Source: Salinibacterium amurskyense (lineage in GTDB: Bacteria; Actinomycetota; Actinomycetes; Actinomycetales; Microbacteriaceae). Taken from it: a stretch of 64,000 bases of DNA. Shown here in pieces: positions 44,574 through 53,469 of the stretch (position 1 is the stretch's first letter; the number at the start of each line of letters is the position of its first letter). Below the pieces are notes generated by a model. That model saw only the letters and a list, made by a program, of their open reading frames with translations, made no database searches and was not told where the DNA came from. A program made the position numbers and the translations under genes. The stretch spans positions 620,001-684,000 of the forward strand of contig NZ_PGFH01000001.1 of assembly GCF_002797685.1 (NCBI RefSeq), read 5' to 3'.

Positions 44574-46282
44574 GCACCTTCGATGTCGTCGAAGCGTCGA
44601 TAGCCGAACTGCAAGAAGCACTCGCAGCTGGCACCCTTACGAGTGAGGCGCTCGTCACCGCGTACCTTGTGCGCATCGATCGCTACGATCGCAGCGGACC
44701 GAAGCTCAATGCCGTCGTCGTGCCCAACGCCGAGGCGCTCGCCGAAGCGCGCGAATCTGATGCACGCCGGGCTGCCGGTCAACTGCGGGGGCCGCTCGAC
44801 GGCATCCCGTACACGGCCAAAGACAGCTACCTGCACCGAGGGCTAACCGCAGCAGCCGGCAGCCCCGCCTTCGCCGACCTGATGGCGATGCGGGATGCCG
44901 CCACCATTGGGGCCCTGCGCGATGCGGGAGCTATCTGCTTGGGCCTCACCAACATGCCCCCGATGGCCAACGGCGGAATGCAGCCCGGCGTCTACGGCCG
45001 CGCCGAAAGCCCGTACAACGCCGAGTACCTGACCGCCGCCTATGGCTCGGGATCGTCGAACGGATCGGGCACCGCAACGGCCGCGAGTTTTGCCGCCTTC
45101 GGGCTCGCCGAAGAGACCTGGTCGAGTGGCCGGGCACCGGCCTCGAACAACGCCCTCTGCGCCTACACGCCCTCGCGCGGCGTAATCTCGGTGCGCGGCA
45201 ACTGGCCCCTTGTGCCCACGATGGATGTCGTCGTGCCGCACACTCGCACCATGGCCGACCTGCTCGCCGTGCTCGACGTGATCGTGTTCGACGACGAAGA
45301 TGCCCGTGGTGACTTCTGGCGCTCGCAGCCGTGGGTGGAGATTCCGGCGGCGTCTAGTGTGCGGCCGGAGACGTACTTGTCTCTCGTGACTGACTCTGCG
45401 GAACTGCCGCTGGCGGGCAAGCGCTTCGGCGTTCCCCGGATGTACATAAACCGCGATACCGAGGCGGGCTCGGGCACGCGAGGAGTCGGCGGTCCGACAG
45501 GAACCGCGATTGACACCCGTCCGAGCATCCTGACTCTGTTCGACCAGGCACGTCGTGACCTCGAAGCAGCCGGCGCCACCGTGGTGGAGGTCGACTTTCC
45601 GGTCGTTTCGAACTACGAAGCCGACCGGGCCGGTGCCCCCACGATCGCAACCCGCGGTCTCGTCAGTCCCGAGTTTTTGAAGCGCGAAATCGTCGATCTC
45701 TCGGCGTGGGCGTGGGAAGACTTTCTGAAGGCCAACGGCGACCCGAACTTTGACACGATCGTCGGCGTCGACGGCAGCACGATTTTTCCTAGCGTGCCCG
45801 GCGCCCCGCACGATCGCTACGACGGCTTCGAAGACGACATCGCCGTGTACCCGACCCAGGTGCGCGACCACCCCTACGATCACTTCACCGACATTCCCGA
45901 GCTTGAAGGGGGCGTGCGCGGCCTCGAAGAAACCCGCCGCGTCGACCTTGAAGAATGGATGCGGGCCAACGAGCTCGACGCCGTAGCCTTCCCCGCGGTC
46001 GCCGACGTGGGCGCTGCCGATATGGGTACGAACCCCGCCACGGCAGAAGCAGGATGGCGAAACGGTGTCTGGGTCGCCAACGGCAACCTCGCGATTCGGC
46101 ACCTGGGCATCCCGACCGTCACTGTTCCCATGGGGCTCATGGACGACATCCGGATGCCCGTGGGAATCACGTTCGCCGGTGCCGCGTATTCCGACCTCGA
46201 CCTGCTGCGCATCGGCATCGCCTACGAGGCGGTGTCGCAGCGCCGGGTAGCGCCGCCGCGCACTCCGCCGCTGACGGACTAG
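44570..46282 (+). CDS. Amidase-signature hydrolase
   Basis: 570 residues. The Ser-cisSer-Lys triad is intact: K84 in PYTAKDS, S162 in YGSGSSNGSG and S186 in WSSGRAPAS, with the typical 24-residue gap between the two serines. The glycine-rich stretch differs from the usual GGSSGG. No signal peptide. Its overlap with agmatine deiminase suggests it hydrolyses N-carbamoylputrescine, a job normally done by the nitrilase-like AguB, which is absent here. This assignment is inference; another amide substrate is possible. Confidence 0.88.
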   Translation: MSTFDVVEASIAELQEALAAGTLTSEALVTAYLVRIDRYDRSGPKLNAVVVPNAEALAEARESDARRAAGQLRGPLDGIPYTAKDSYLHRGLTAAAGSPAFADLMAMRDAATIGALRDAGAICLGLTNMPPMANGGMQPGVYGRAESPYNAEYLTAAYGSGSSNGSGTATAASFAAFGLAEETWSSGRAPASNNALCAYTPSRGVISVRGNWPLVPTMDVVVPHTRTMADLLAVLDVIVFDDEDARGDFWRSQPWVEIPAASSVRPETYLSLVTDSAELPLAGKRFGVPRMYINRDTEAGSGTRGVGGPTGTAIDTRPSILTLFDQARRDLEAAGATVVEVDFPVVSNYEADRAGAPTIATRGLVSPEFLKREIVDLSAWAWEDFLKANGDPNFDTIVGVDGSTIFPSVPGAPHDRYDGFEDDIAVYPTQVRDHPYDHFTDIPELEGGVRGLEETRRVDLEEWMRANELDAVAFPAVADVGAADMGTNPATAEAGWRNGVWVANGNLAIRHLGIPTVTVPMGLMDDIRMPVGITFAGAAYSDLDLLRIGIAYEAVSQRRVAPPRTPPLTD

Positions 46283-46306
46283 CGGCGCGCGACCGGCCCG
46301 TGTTGC

Positions 46307-46816
46307 TTAGAGCTGCTTGATCATCTCGAGTTCGCGCCGGGATTTATCGAGAACGTACGGCACCGAGTGCCGCGTGAGTGCGTACCCCCGACGCTCGTAC
46401 GCGGCGCGCGCTCGGGCGTTGTCTTCGTGCACACCGAGGGTCAGGGTGCTGCCGTAGGTGGCCGCCCACTCTTCGATGGTGGTGAGCAGGGAATCCGTTA
46501 CCCCAGTCTTTCGGCCACGAAAATCGGGGGTGACATAAACGCCAACCAGCAGCGGTCCTGTCGTGGCATCGGGAACGTAGCCGCCCATGGTGCCAACCCA
46601 GCGACCGTCCGTCGTAATGGCGGCGACTGAGATGCCGCGCGGATTCTGACCGCGCACGGCCCGCGAACGCCAATCTGCTTCCGTGGCGGTGCGGGCACTA
46701 TCGAGTCGCTCCGCAAAACCGATCGGGGTATTGGCCAGCATCTCAAGCCGCAGTGTGCGCACCTCACGCCAATCGTCGACAGTTGTTCGACGGATCGTAA
46801 ACTCGGGCGCGCGCAT
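46307..46816 (-). CDS. GNAT-family N-acetyltransferase
   Basis: 169 residues. TIRRTTVDDWREVRTLRLEML opens the fold, the acetyl-CoA loop region reads DFRGRKTGVTDSLL, and LGVHEDNARARAAYERRGYAL is the standard C-terminal motif. Substrate unknown. It converges on the amidase gene. TAAACT lies 7 bases before the ATG on the minus strand (46829-46824). Confidence 0.9.
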   Translation of the reverse strand: MRAPEFTIRRTTVDDWREVRTLRLEMLANTPIGFAERLDSARTATEADWRSRAVRGQNPRGISVAAITTDGRWVGTMGGYVPDATTGPLLVGVYVTPDFRGRKTGVTDSLLTTIEEWAATYGSTLTLGVHEDNARARAAYERRGYALTRHSVPYVLDKSRRELEMIKQL

Positions 46817-46869
46817 GATCTGGAGTTTAGTTGTGCGCTGGGGGTTTGGGCTGCCGTACCGTAGCGGGT

Positions 46870-47352
46870 ATGGATCATGCCCCCATCCCCGCCGCCGTCA
46901 TCACCGTGTCTGACCGCAGTTTTCGGGGGGAGCGCGCCGATACCTCGGGGCCGCGAGCGGTCGAACTGCTTGAGCAGCAGGGCTACGCGGTGTCGTTGAC
47001 AGTGATTCCGGATGGCGCGGAATCAGTCACTGCTGGCATCCGGGCCGCGCTCGCCGCCGGTGCCCGCATCGTCATCACGAGTGGCGGAACCGGAGTGGCA
47101 CCGCGGGATCTCACGCCCGAAGGAACCCGGCCCCTGCTCACGCGGGAGATTCCCGGCATTGCCGAAGAGTTACGCCGCGAAGGCGCACTCCACACGAAGA
47201 TGGCGGTGCTGAGTCGCGGGTTGGTGGGTATCGCGGGCACTGCGCTCGTGGTCAACCTGCCCGGTTCAACGAAAGCTGTCGAAGAGGGGCTTGCCGTGGT
47301 TGCGCCGCTGATCGGCCACATTCTGGAGCAGCTTGACGGCGGAGACCACTAG
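46870..47352 (+). CDS. mog: Molybdopterin adenylyltransferase (MogA/MoaB family)
   Basis: 160 residues from ATG 46870; an in-frame extension to 46831 has no support. AVITVSDRSFRGERADTSGP, IVITSGGTGVAPRDLTPEGT and IAEELRREGALHTKMAVLSRG followed by LVVNLPGSTKAVEEG are the family motifs. It adenylates molybdopterin before metal insertion by MoeA. TACCGT lies 7 bases upstream, likely leaderless. It converges on moaC. Confidence 0.92.
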   Translation: MDHAPIPAAVITVSDRSFRGERADTSGPRAVELLEQQGYAVSLTVIPDGAESVTAGIRAALAAGARIVITSGGTGVAPRDLTPEGTRPLLTREIPGIAEELRREGALHTKMAVLSRGLVGIAGTALVVNLPGSTKAVEEGLAVVAPLIGHILEQLDGGDH

Positions 47353-47391
47353 CTAGCGAAAGCTACGCGGGGCCGCTTCGAGCCGACCTCT

Positions 47392-47871
47392 TTAGGCCGG
47401 CCGACGCCAATCGCCCGAACGACCACCGGACTTCGCGAGCAGTCGCACGTTCTCAATTTGCACCGTCTTATCCATACCCTTGACCATGTCCACGATTGCG
47501 AGAGCTGCAACGGACACTGCGGTCATCGCTTCCATCTCCACCCCCGTGCGGTCTGCGGTACGCACGGTCGCGGTCACCGCGACTCCGTCATCCGTCACTT
47601 CAAGATCAACCGTCGCGCCGTGCACACCGATGATGTGAGCAAGCGGCAAGAGCTCAGCCGTGCGCTTCGCCGCCTGGATGCCGGCGATGCGAGCGACCGC
47701 TAGAACGTCGCCCTTCGGGGCATTGCCCGAGCGCAGTGCGTCAATGATCACCGGGGAGCAGCGAACGAAACCCTCCGCCGTTGCTTCGCGCACGGTCGGG
47801 GTCTTGGCGGTGACATCCACCATCCGGGCTTGGCCAGCGGAATTGAGGTGGGTAAAAGGCTGATCGCTCAT
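47392..47871 (-). CDS. moaC: Cyclic pyranopterin monophosphate synthase
   Basis: 159 residues. MoaC completes the first precursor (cPMP) from the MoaA product. Motifs: GQARMVDVTAKTPTVREATAEGFV, KGDVLAVARIAGIQAAKRTAELLPLAH, and VEMEAMTAVSVAALAIVDMVKGMDK with the active-site lysine. Overlaps the moeA stop by four bases. Ends in a short basic tail. Confidence 0.97.
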   Translation of the reverse strand: MSDQPFTHLNSAGQARMVDVTAKTPTVREATAEGFVRCSPVIIDALRSGNAPKGDVLAVARIAGIQAAKRTAELLPLAHIIGVHGATVDLEVTDDGVAVTATVRTADRTGVEMEAMTAVSVAALAIVDMVKGMDKTVQIENVRLLAKSGGRSGDWRRPA

Positions 47872-49124
47872 GACACCAGTGTGACAGTCAGGGTGTCACC
47901 TTCGCGCACCTCGGTCACGTCTTCGGGTATGAAAGCCAGAGCGTTGGCGCTGGCGAGGCTCGCGACGAGATACGAACCGGCACCACCGGCGCTCGCGGGG
48001 CGAACGGATGCCGCACCCTGTTCATCCCGTTCGACAACCGCGGGCATGTATTGGGCGCGCCCCGCGGGGCTGCGCCAGCCCGTCGTGACGGTGGCGGAGA
48101 GAGTTGGGCGCTGAATGGTGGAGTGGCCCGTCATCGTGAGTAGCGCGGGGCGAACGAAGGTTTCGAACGAGACGAAGACGCTCACGGGGTTGCCGGGGAG
48201 GGCGAAGAGGAGGGGGCCGCCGGCGTCGCCGACCGGGAAGCGTCCGAAGCCCTGCGGCTTGCCGGGTTGCATGCGCACGGGACCGAACCACACTCCGAGC
48301 GGGGCGAGCACAGCCTTCACGACATCGTAAGCGCCGACGCTCACTCCGCCCGAGGTGATGACGGCATCCAGTTCGGGCGCATGCTCGTCGAGGATCGCGC
48401 GCAGGGCAGCGTCATCGTCGGGCACAGAACCCAGCTGCACCGGGATGCCGCCGCACTCGGTAATCAGTGCTTCGAGCAACAGCGAATTCGAGTCATGAAT
48501 CTGGCCGCGTGCGAGTGTGTCGCCGGGCTCGCGCAGTTCACTGCCCGTCGAGAGCACGCCGACGCGCGGCGCGGGATGCACGGCCAGAGTGCTGACTCCG
48601 GATGCCGCGGCGGCCGCCAGATCGCGTGCACCGAGTACACGGCCAGCGGGCAACACCGCGTCACCTGCCTGCACGTCGGTACCGCGCGGACGGATGAAGG
48701 CCGCCTCGGCAGGAGCTCGATAGATGAGCACGGTCGCGGTGCCCTCGTCGGTGTCTTCGATGGGCACGATGCAGTCGGCGTCGTCCGGAACGGGGGCGCC
48801 AGTCATGATGCGCGCGGCCTCGCCGGGCTGGAGCCGAGGGTTCTCGGCGGAGCCCGCCGGCAGGTCAGCGACGACAGTCAGCGTTACGGGACTGTCGACG
48901 GTAGCGGCCATGGCATCCGCGCGGCGAAGGGCATAGCCATCCATTGCGGAATTGTCGAAGCCGGGAACGTCGGCGGTGGCGTGCACGTCGACGGCGAGCG
49001 TGCGGTGCAGCGCCTCGGCGATCGGCACGGTGATGGCGGGCAGCGCAGTGACGCTCTCGAGAACGCGAGCGAGATGCTGTTCGATGCTGATCGACGCGGG
49101 CGCTGCAGAAGAGTCGTGAGCCAT
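47868..49124 (-). CDS. moeA: Molybdopterin molybdotransferase
   Basis: 418 residues. MoeA inserts molybdate into adenylated molybdopterin. TADVPGFDNSAMDGYAL near 47, PGEAARIMTGAPVPDDADCIVPIED, then the MoCF domain with GVLSTGSELREPGD, DAVITSGGVSVGAYDVV and LFALPGNPVSVFVSFE. C-terminal MoeA domain IV is present. The gene heads the minus-strand moeA-moaC pair and is divergent from the HTH-TOBE gene. Confidence 0.96.
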   Translation of the reverse strand: MAHDSSAAPASISIEQHLARVLESVTALPAITVPIAEALHRTLAVDVHATADVPGFDNSAMDGYALRRADAMAATVDSPVTLTVVADLPAGSAENPRLQPGEAARIMTGAPVPDDADCIVPIEDTDEGTATVLIYRAPAEAAFIRPRGTDVQAGDAVLPAGRVLGARDLAAAAASGVSTLAVHPAPRVGVLSTGSELREPGDTLARGQIHDSNSLLLEALITECGGIPVQLGSVPDDDAALRAILDEHAPELDAVITSGGVSVGAYDVVKAVLAPLGVWFGPVRMQPGKPQGFGRFPVGDAGGPLLFALPGNPVSVFVSFETFVRPALLTMTGHSTIQRPTLSATVTTGWRSPAGRAQYMPAVVERDEQGAASVRPASAGGAGSYLVASLASANALAFIPEDVTEVREGDTLTVTLVS

Positions 49125-49221
49125 GCACTCACCCTAGCTAAGGTGGTTCCTCCCTAACTGAGGGGCGGATGCGGTGAATACGACTAATTGTCTCCGTATT
49201 TGCGGTGATAGACTCCGAAAC

Positions 49222-49635
49222 ATGGCGCACTATCGGATCAGCGAAGCTGCAGGGCTCCTCGGAGTCAGCGACGACACCGTGCGACGGTGGATCGCAGCCG
49301 ACGGTTTGCCGGTGACGCTCGATGATGCCGGGCGCCAAGTCATCGACGGCGCGGACCTCGCCCAGCGTGCTCAGGAACGGGCGCAGCAAGCCCAACAATT
49401 GGAAGCGGCATCCGAGACAACGAGCAGTGCTCGCAATCGAATGGTCGGGCTCGTCACGGGCATCCTGAGCGACACCGTCATGTCGCAGGTCGAGCTGCAG
49501 TGCGGCCCGCATCGCATCGTGTCGCTCATGTCGACCGAAGCCGTGCGCGACTTGAAGCTCGAAATCGGGTCGCTCGCCGTCGCCGTCGTGAAAGCGACGA
49601 TGGTGGTTGTTGAGGCTCCGAAAGACAACTCCTAG
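49222..49635 (+). CDS. HTH-TOBE molybdate-binding protein (ModE/Mop-like)
   Basis: 137 residues from ATG 49222. A MerR/Xis-like HTH (YRISEAAGLLGVSDDTVRRWI, about 5-25) is joined to a TOBE/Mop domain (RNRMVGLVTGILSDTVMSQVELQCG to AVVKATMVVVE, about 70-132) that binds molybdate. It is a single-TOBE regulator or molybdate store. It abuts modA, so it likely responds to molybdate and tunes the modABC operon. TAGACT lies 7 bases before the ATG. The in-frame 49174 start is less likely. Confidence 0.88.
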   Translation: MAHYRISEAAGLLGVSDDTVRRWIAADGLPVTLDDAGRQVIDGADLAQRAQERAQQAQQLEAASETTSSARNRMVGLVTGILSDTVMSQVELQCGPHRIVSLMSTEAVRDLKLEIGSLAVAVVKATMVVVEAPKDNS

Positions 49636-49637
49636 TG

Positions 49638-50516
49638 ATGGGTGCGGTGGGGCCTGCGCGGTATGCAAAGGCTGCGCGGCAGTCGCGCTGGCAGGGGCAG
49701 CCGCGACAGCGGGGCGGTCACGGGCGACGACGGGTTCGCGTGCTGACGACGGTCGCTGCCATCGCGATGGCAGGTCTGGTGGGGCTTTCCGGATGCTCGG
49801 CAGCAGAGCCGACACCGGCATCCACGTCTGCTGACGGTTCGCTGCAGGGTGAGCTCACGATTTTCGCTGCGGCCTCGCTGACGGCCTCGTTCACCGAGTT
49901 GGCTGACACCTTCAGCGCCGAGAACCCTGGCGTCACAATCGCCCCGATCTCCTTCGACGGCTCCTCTACTCTCGCCACGCAGATCAGCGAGGGTGCCCCG
50001 GTCGATATCTTTGCTGCCGCGGATGACGCCACGATGCAGCAGGTCAGCGCCGAGTTGGCGACTGCTCCCGTTTCTTTCGCGAGCAACGAATTGCAGATCG
50101 CTGTGCAGCCCGGCAACCCGCTGGACATCACGGCACTGAGCGATCTGGCGGAGCCCGGCGTGCAGGTTGCCCTGTGCGCGCCCGCGGTTCCGTGCGGTGC
50201 AGCCTCCCGCCTCCTGCTCGCCGCGGCAGACGTTGAGCTCACGCCCGTGACGGAAGAGCAGAACGTGACGGCCGTGCTGACCAAGGTTGAGCTGGGCGAA
50301 GTGGATGCCGGGCTCGTCTATGTCACCGACGTGCTGAATGCCGCGGGAGCGGTCGACGGAGTCGAGATCGCCGACGCTGCGAGTGCTCGCAATAACTACC
50401 CGATCGCCGTGCTGAACGAGGCTGCACAACCGGCCATCGCGGCCGCGTTCGTGGACTTAGTGTTGTCGCCGCCGGGGCAGGCCATTCTCGCGCGCTACGG
50501 ATTCTCGAAGCCGTGA
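49638..50516 (+). CDS. modA: Molybdate-binding lipoprotein
   Basis: 292 residues. A long basic stretch (RQGGHGRRRVRVLTTVA) leads a lipoprotein signal with lipobox LSGC; a later start (for example GTG 49740) would give a more ordinary signal peptide. The mature protein has GELTIFAAASLTASFTELADTF, ISFDGSSTLATQI, GAPVDIFAAAD and a late DAGLVYVTDV, the ModA pattern for oxyanion binding. First gene of modABC; its ATG follows the HTH-TOBE stop with GTG/TAG overlap. Confidence 0.92.
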   Translation: MGAVGPARYAKAARQSRWQGQPRQRGGHGRRRVRVLTTVAAIAMAGLVGLSGCSAAEPTPASTSADGSLQGELTIFAAASLTASFTELADTFSAENPGVTIAPISFDGSSTLATQISEGAPVDIFAAADDATMQQVSAELATAPVSFASNELQIAVQPGNPLDITALSDLAEPGVQVALCAPAVPCGAASRLLLAAADVELTPVTEEQNVTAVLTKVELGEVDAGLVYVTDVLNAAGAVDGVEIADAASARNNYPIAVLNEAAQPAIAAAFVDLVLSPPGQAILARYGFSKP

Positions 50517-51400
50517 GTACCTCCTCGCGCAGTGCGCAGACCACCGACGACGCAGCCACCCGAAGCGCAGCCACCCGAAGCGCAGCCTCCCGCACCACGG
50601 CAGCAGCCGGCTCCGGCATCCCGCGCCTGCTCTACCTGCCCGCTGCCCTCGGTTTCGCGCTGCTGATCTTGCCCCTCGTCGGGCTGTTTCTCCGGGCCGA
50701 CTGGCCGAGTGTTCCGGCCGCGATTGTCTCGGCGGAGGCGCAGTCGGCGCTGTGGTTGTCGCTGCAGACGGCCTTCGCCGCGACGGTGCTGTGCCTCATC
50801 GTCGGCATTCCGCTCGCGCTCGTGATTGCGCGCTCGGGCAACCGGCTGGCCGGTCTGCTGCGTGCGCTCACGACGCTCCCACTCGTGATGCCGCCATTGG
50901 TCGGAGGCATCGCGCTGCTCTACCTCCTCGGACGCAACGGGCTCGTCGGCAGCGTGCTCGAACTCTGGTTCGGCATCCGTATTCCGTTCACGACGGGCGC
51001 GGTCGTGATCGCCCAATCGTTCGTGGCACTGCCCTTCCTCGTGATCTCGGTCGAGGGCGCACTGCGCACTGCGGGCACCCGTTACGAGGCGGTCGCGGCA
51101 ACCCTCGGCGCGGGGCGCTGGACAGTCTTCCGCCGCGTCACCCTGCCGCTCATCATGCCGGGCGTCATTGCCGGCACCGTGCTCTGCTTCGCCCGCGCGC
51201 TCGGCGAATTCGGGGCCACCGCCCTCTTCGCCGGCAATGCCGCGGGCACCACCCGCACCATGCCCCTCGCGATCTACACCGCGTTCAACGGCGCCGGCGT
51301 GAGCCAAGATTCGGCCATCGCCCTGTCGCTGCTGCTCGTGGTTGTCGGTATCGTCATCTTGCTTCTGCTGCGCAGCTGGCGCCCGACCGCGGAGCGCTGA
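50513..51400 (+). CDS. modB: Molybdate ABC permease
   Basis: 295 residues with GTG 50513 overlapping modA (GTGA). Six to seven spans, with AVAATLGAGRWTVFRRVTLPLIMPGVIAG as the coupling loop near residues 190-220 and GATALFAGNAAGTTRTMPLAIY typical of ModB. The first 35 residues are Ala/Thr/Ser-rich and come from a tandem GAAGCGCAGCCACCC-type DNA repeat. Partner of ModA and ModC. Confidence 0.93.
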   Translation: MSTSSRSAQTTDDAATRSAATRSAASRTTAAAGSGIPRLLYLPAALGFALLILPLVGLFLRADWPSVPAAIVSAEAQSALWLSLQTAFAATVLCLIVGIPLALVIARSGNRLAGLLRALTTLPLVMPPLVGGIALLYLLGRNGLVGSVLELWFGIRIPFTTGAVVIAQSFVALPFLVISVEGALRTAGTRYEAVAATLGAGRWTVFRRVTLPLIMPGVIAGTVLCFARALGEFGATALFAGNAAGTTRTMPLAIYTAFNGAGVSQDSAIALSLLLVVVGIVILLLLRSWRPTAER

Positions 51401-51403
51401 CCC

Positions 51404-52555
51404 ATGACACTGGATGCCGCCATGCAGGTGAACCGAGGCTCGTTCACCCTCGACGCGAGCGTCTCAGTCGCGCCCGGAGAAACTCTCGCGCTACTGGGCC
51501 CGAACGGCTCGGGCAAGTCGACGCTGCTCGCGGTGATCGCCGGTCTGCTCGCTCCGGAGCGCGGCACGGTGTCGGTCGACGGTCGAGTGCTCACCGAGGT
51601 TCCGCAGCTCGGTGGTGCGCCGTCGGGTGGCGGGCGGCCGGGCGGCGGGCGGATGACCGTGGTGCCCGCCCATCGTCGTCGCATCGGTTTGCTCGGGCAA
51701 GACCCCCTGCTGTTCCCGCACCTCAGCGCTCTCGAGAACGTTGCCTTTGGGCTGCGCTCGCACGGAATGAAGGCGGCGGAGGCCCGCGACCGTGCCTCCG
51801 AATGGCTGGCGGCCGTTGGCATGAGCGAATTCGCCGCCCGCAAACCTGCCGAACTCTCGGGAGGCCAGCAGCAGCGTGTGGCGATCGCCCGGGTGCTGGC
51901 CACCGAACCCGACGTGCTGCTCTTCGACGAACCGATGGCCGCCCTCGACGTGCAGAACGCCTCGCTCGTGCGCACCCTGTTGCGCGAGTGCCTGGCCTCC
52001 CGGATCTCCGCCACCCACACCGGGATCGATGGCCGCCCACCGACCGTGCCTGCCACGATCGTCGTCACTCACGATGTGGTGGATGCCATGGTGCTGGCCG
52101 ACCGCGTCGCCATCATGGAGGCGGGCCGCATCATCGACAGCGGCGCCGTCGCCCGGGTGCTCGGCGAGCCGGTCAACCAGTTCGCCGCCACGCTCGTCGG
52201 CCTCAACGTGCTGCACGGAATCGTCGAATCAAACCAGCTCGTGCGGCTCGCGGATGGGCGTGGTCTCGCCGTCGGCGGCGGCGTATCGGCGGTCGGGGCA
52301 GAGGTATCGATCGCGTTCCCGCCGTCCGCGGTGACGCTGCGCCGGGAGGCATCCGCTCCCTCGCACCCCAACGAATGGCACGCCACCGTCGATCTTCTCG
52401 AGCCCGGCCTCAGAGGAATCCGCGTCACGCTGCTCGGCGATACCGTCGTGGCCGAAGCCTCGCCCGCCGATTTGCTCGCGCGCGACATTGCGTCGGGGGA
52501 CCGCGTCGTGGCCTCCGTCGATCCAGCTCAGCTCACGGTGTATCCGCGACGCTAA
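51404..52555 (+). CDS. modC: Molybdate ABC ATPase
   Basis: 383 residues. Walker A GPNGSGKST near 30, signature LSGGQQQRVAIARVLA, Walker B VLLFDEPMAALD and the switch His in ATIVVTHD. Two extra segments stand out: a Gly-rich insert (about 65-82, GGAPSGGGRPGGGRM) before the Q-loop and a 14-residue insert before the switch histidine (THTGIDGRPPTVP). A C-terminal TOBE domain (about 265-383) binds molybdate. Start ATG 51404, three bases after modB. Confidence 0.93.
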   Translation: MTLDAAMQVNRGSFTLDASVSVAPGETLALLGPNGSGKSTLLAVIAGLLAPERGTVSVDGRVLTEVPQLGGAPSGGGRPGGGRMTVVPAHRRRIGLLGQDPLLFPHLSALENVAFGLRSHGMKAAEARDRASEWLAAVGMSEFAARKPAELSGGQQQRVAIARVLATEPDVLLFDEPMAALDVQNASLVRTLLRECLASRISATHTGIDGRPPTVPATIVVTHDVVDAMVLADRVAIMEAGRIIDSGAVARVLGEPVNQFAATLVGLNVLHGIVESNQLVRLADGRGLAVGGGVSAVGAEVSIAFPPSAVTLRREASAPSHPNEWHATVDLLEPGLRGIRVTLLGDTVVAEASPADLLARDIASGDRVVASVDPAQLTVYPRR

Positions 52556-52632
52556 TCAACGCCGCAGTTTCACGCCGCTAATCCTCGGGATAATCCCGTC
52601 GTTCTTGGGGCGCACGTTGCTAGGATTCGCCC

Positions 52633-53460
52633 ATGCGCGTGACACGACTCAGAGTGTATCCAGTGAAGTCTTTTGCCGGCGAAGACGTTGATTCGGCGGC
52701 CGTCAATCCGTGGGGCCTTGACCAGGATCGGCGTTGGGCCATCGTCGACAGCGACGGCAAGAGCCTTACCGCGCGCCAGCACAATCACCTGCTGGGTCTT
52801 TCGGCGCACGCCCTCAGCGACACCGCGGTGCAACTCTCCGACCGCGACGGCTCCAGCGTGACCGTCGATATGGCGGAGGGCGGAGACACGATCGAAGTGA
52901 GCCACAGCGGGCAGGGCACCGCCCTTGCCGCTCGCGGCGAAGTCAACGATTGGCTGAGTGAACGCGTCGGCCTCGACGCGCGCCTCGTCTGGCAGTCCGA
53001 CCCGACCGTGCGCCCGATCGACCCCGAGGATGGCGGCCAGCCGGGCGAAGTTGTTTCTCTCGCCGACGGCGGTCCGCTGCTGCTCGCGAGCGAAGCGTCG
53101 CTGCGTCAGCTTGACGAGTGGGCCGAGGCGGATGCCGCACCGCTCGACATGATCCGGTTCCGTCCCAACGTGATCATCGACGATCTCGAACCGTTCGTCG
53201 AAGAAAGCTGGTCGCAGGTCACCATCGGTGACGTGCGCTTTCGCGTCACCATGATCTGCGACCGTTGCGTCATGACCACGATCGAACCCACCACGCTCGA
53301 GCGCGGCAAGGAACCGATTCGAACCCTGGCGCAGCACCGCCAGCGTGACCACAAAACGTGGTTCGGCATCCGGCTCACTCCGCTTGATGGTGGACGCATT
53401 CACGTGGGCGATGCGATCGACGCGACCGCCTCGGTGGTTTCGCAGCCTGCCGCGGGTTAG
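52633..53460 (+). CDS. MOSC-domain protein (YcbX-like)
   Basis: 275 residues. The N-terminal beta barrel begins MRVTRLRVYPVKSFAGEDVD and is followed by the MOSC domain (about 100-270) with MICDRCVMTTIEPTTLERG holding the conserved cysteine, and HRQRDHKTWFGIRLTP near the end. MOSC proteins carry molybdenum cofactor or transfer sulfur, such as N-hydroxy-compound reductases; the exact substrate is unknown. TAGGAT lies 6 bases before the ATG. It lies in the cofactor cluster. Confidence 0.9.
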   Translation: MRVTRLRVYPVKSFAGEDVDSAAVNPWGLDQDRRWAIVDSDGKSLTARQHNHLLGLSAHALSDTAVQLSDRDGSSVTVDMAEGGDTIEVSHSGQGTALAARGEVNDWLSERVGLDARLVWQSDPTVRPIDPEDGGQPGEVVSLADGGPLLLASEASLRQLDEWAEADAAPLDMIRFRPNVIIDDLEPFVEESWSQVTIGDVRFRVTMICDRCVMTTIEPTTLERGKEPIRTLAQHRQRDHKTWFGIRLTPLDGGRIHVGDAIDATASVVSQPAAG

Positions 53461-53469
53461 TCTGACGCT

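Noticed and set aside
50540-50600. Direct repeats near the start of modB as a mobile-element scar
   Set aside because: Only two to three short in-frame copies of an Ala/Thr/Arg-coding unit; no insertion sequence or target duplication.
50752-52581. A 609-residue open frame running across modB and modC
   Set aside because: It is shifted against two clear ABC genes, is extremely Arg/Pro/Ala-rich and has no domain; a by-product of GC-rich codons.
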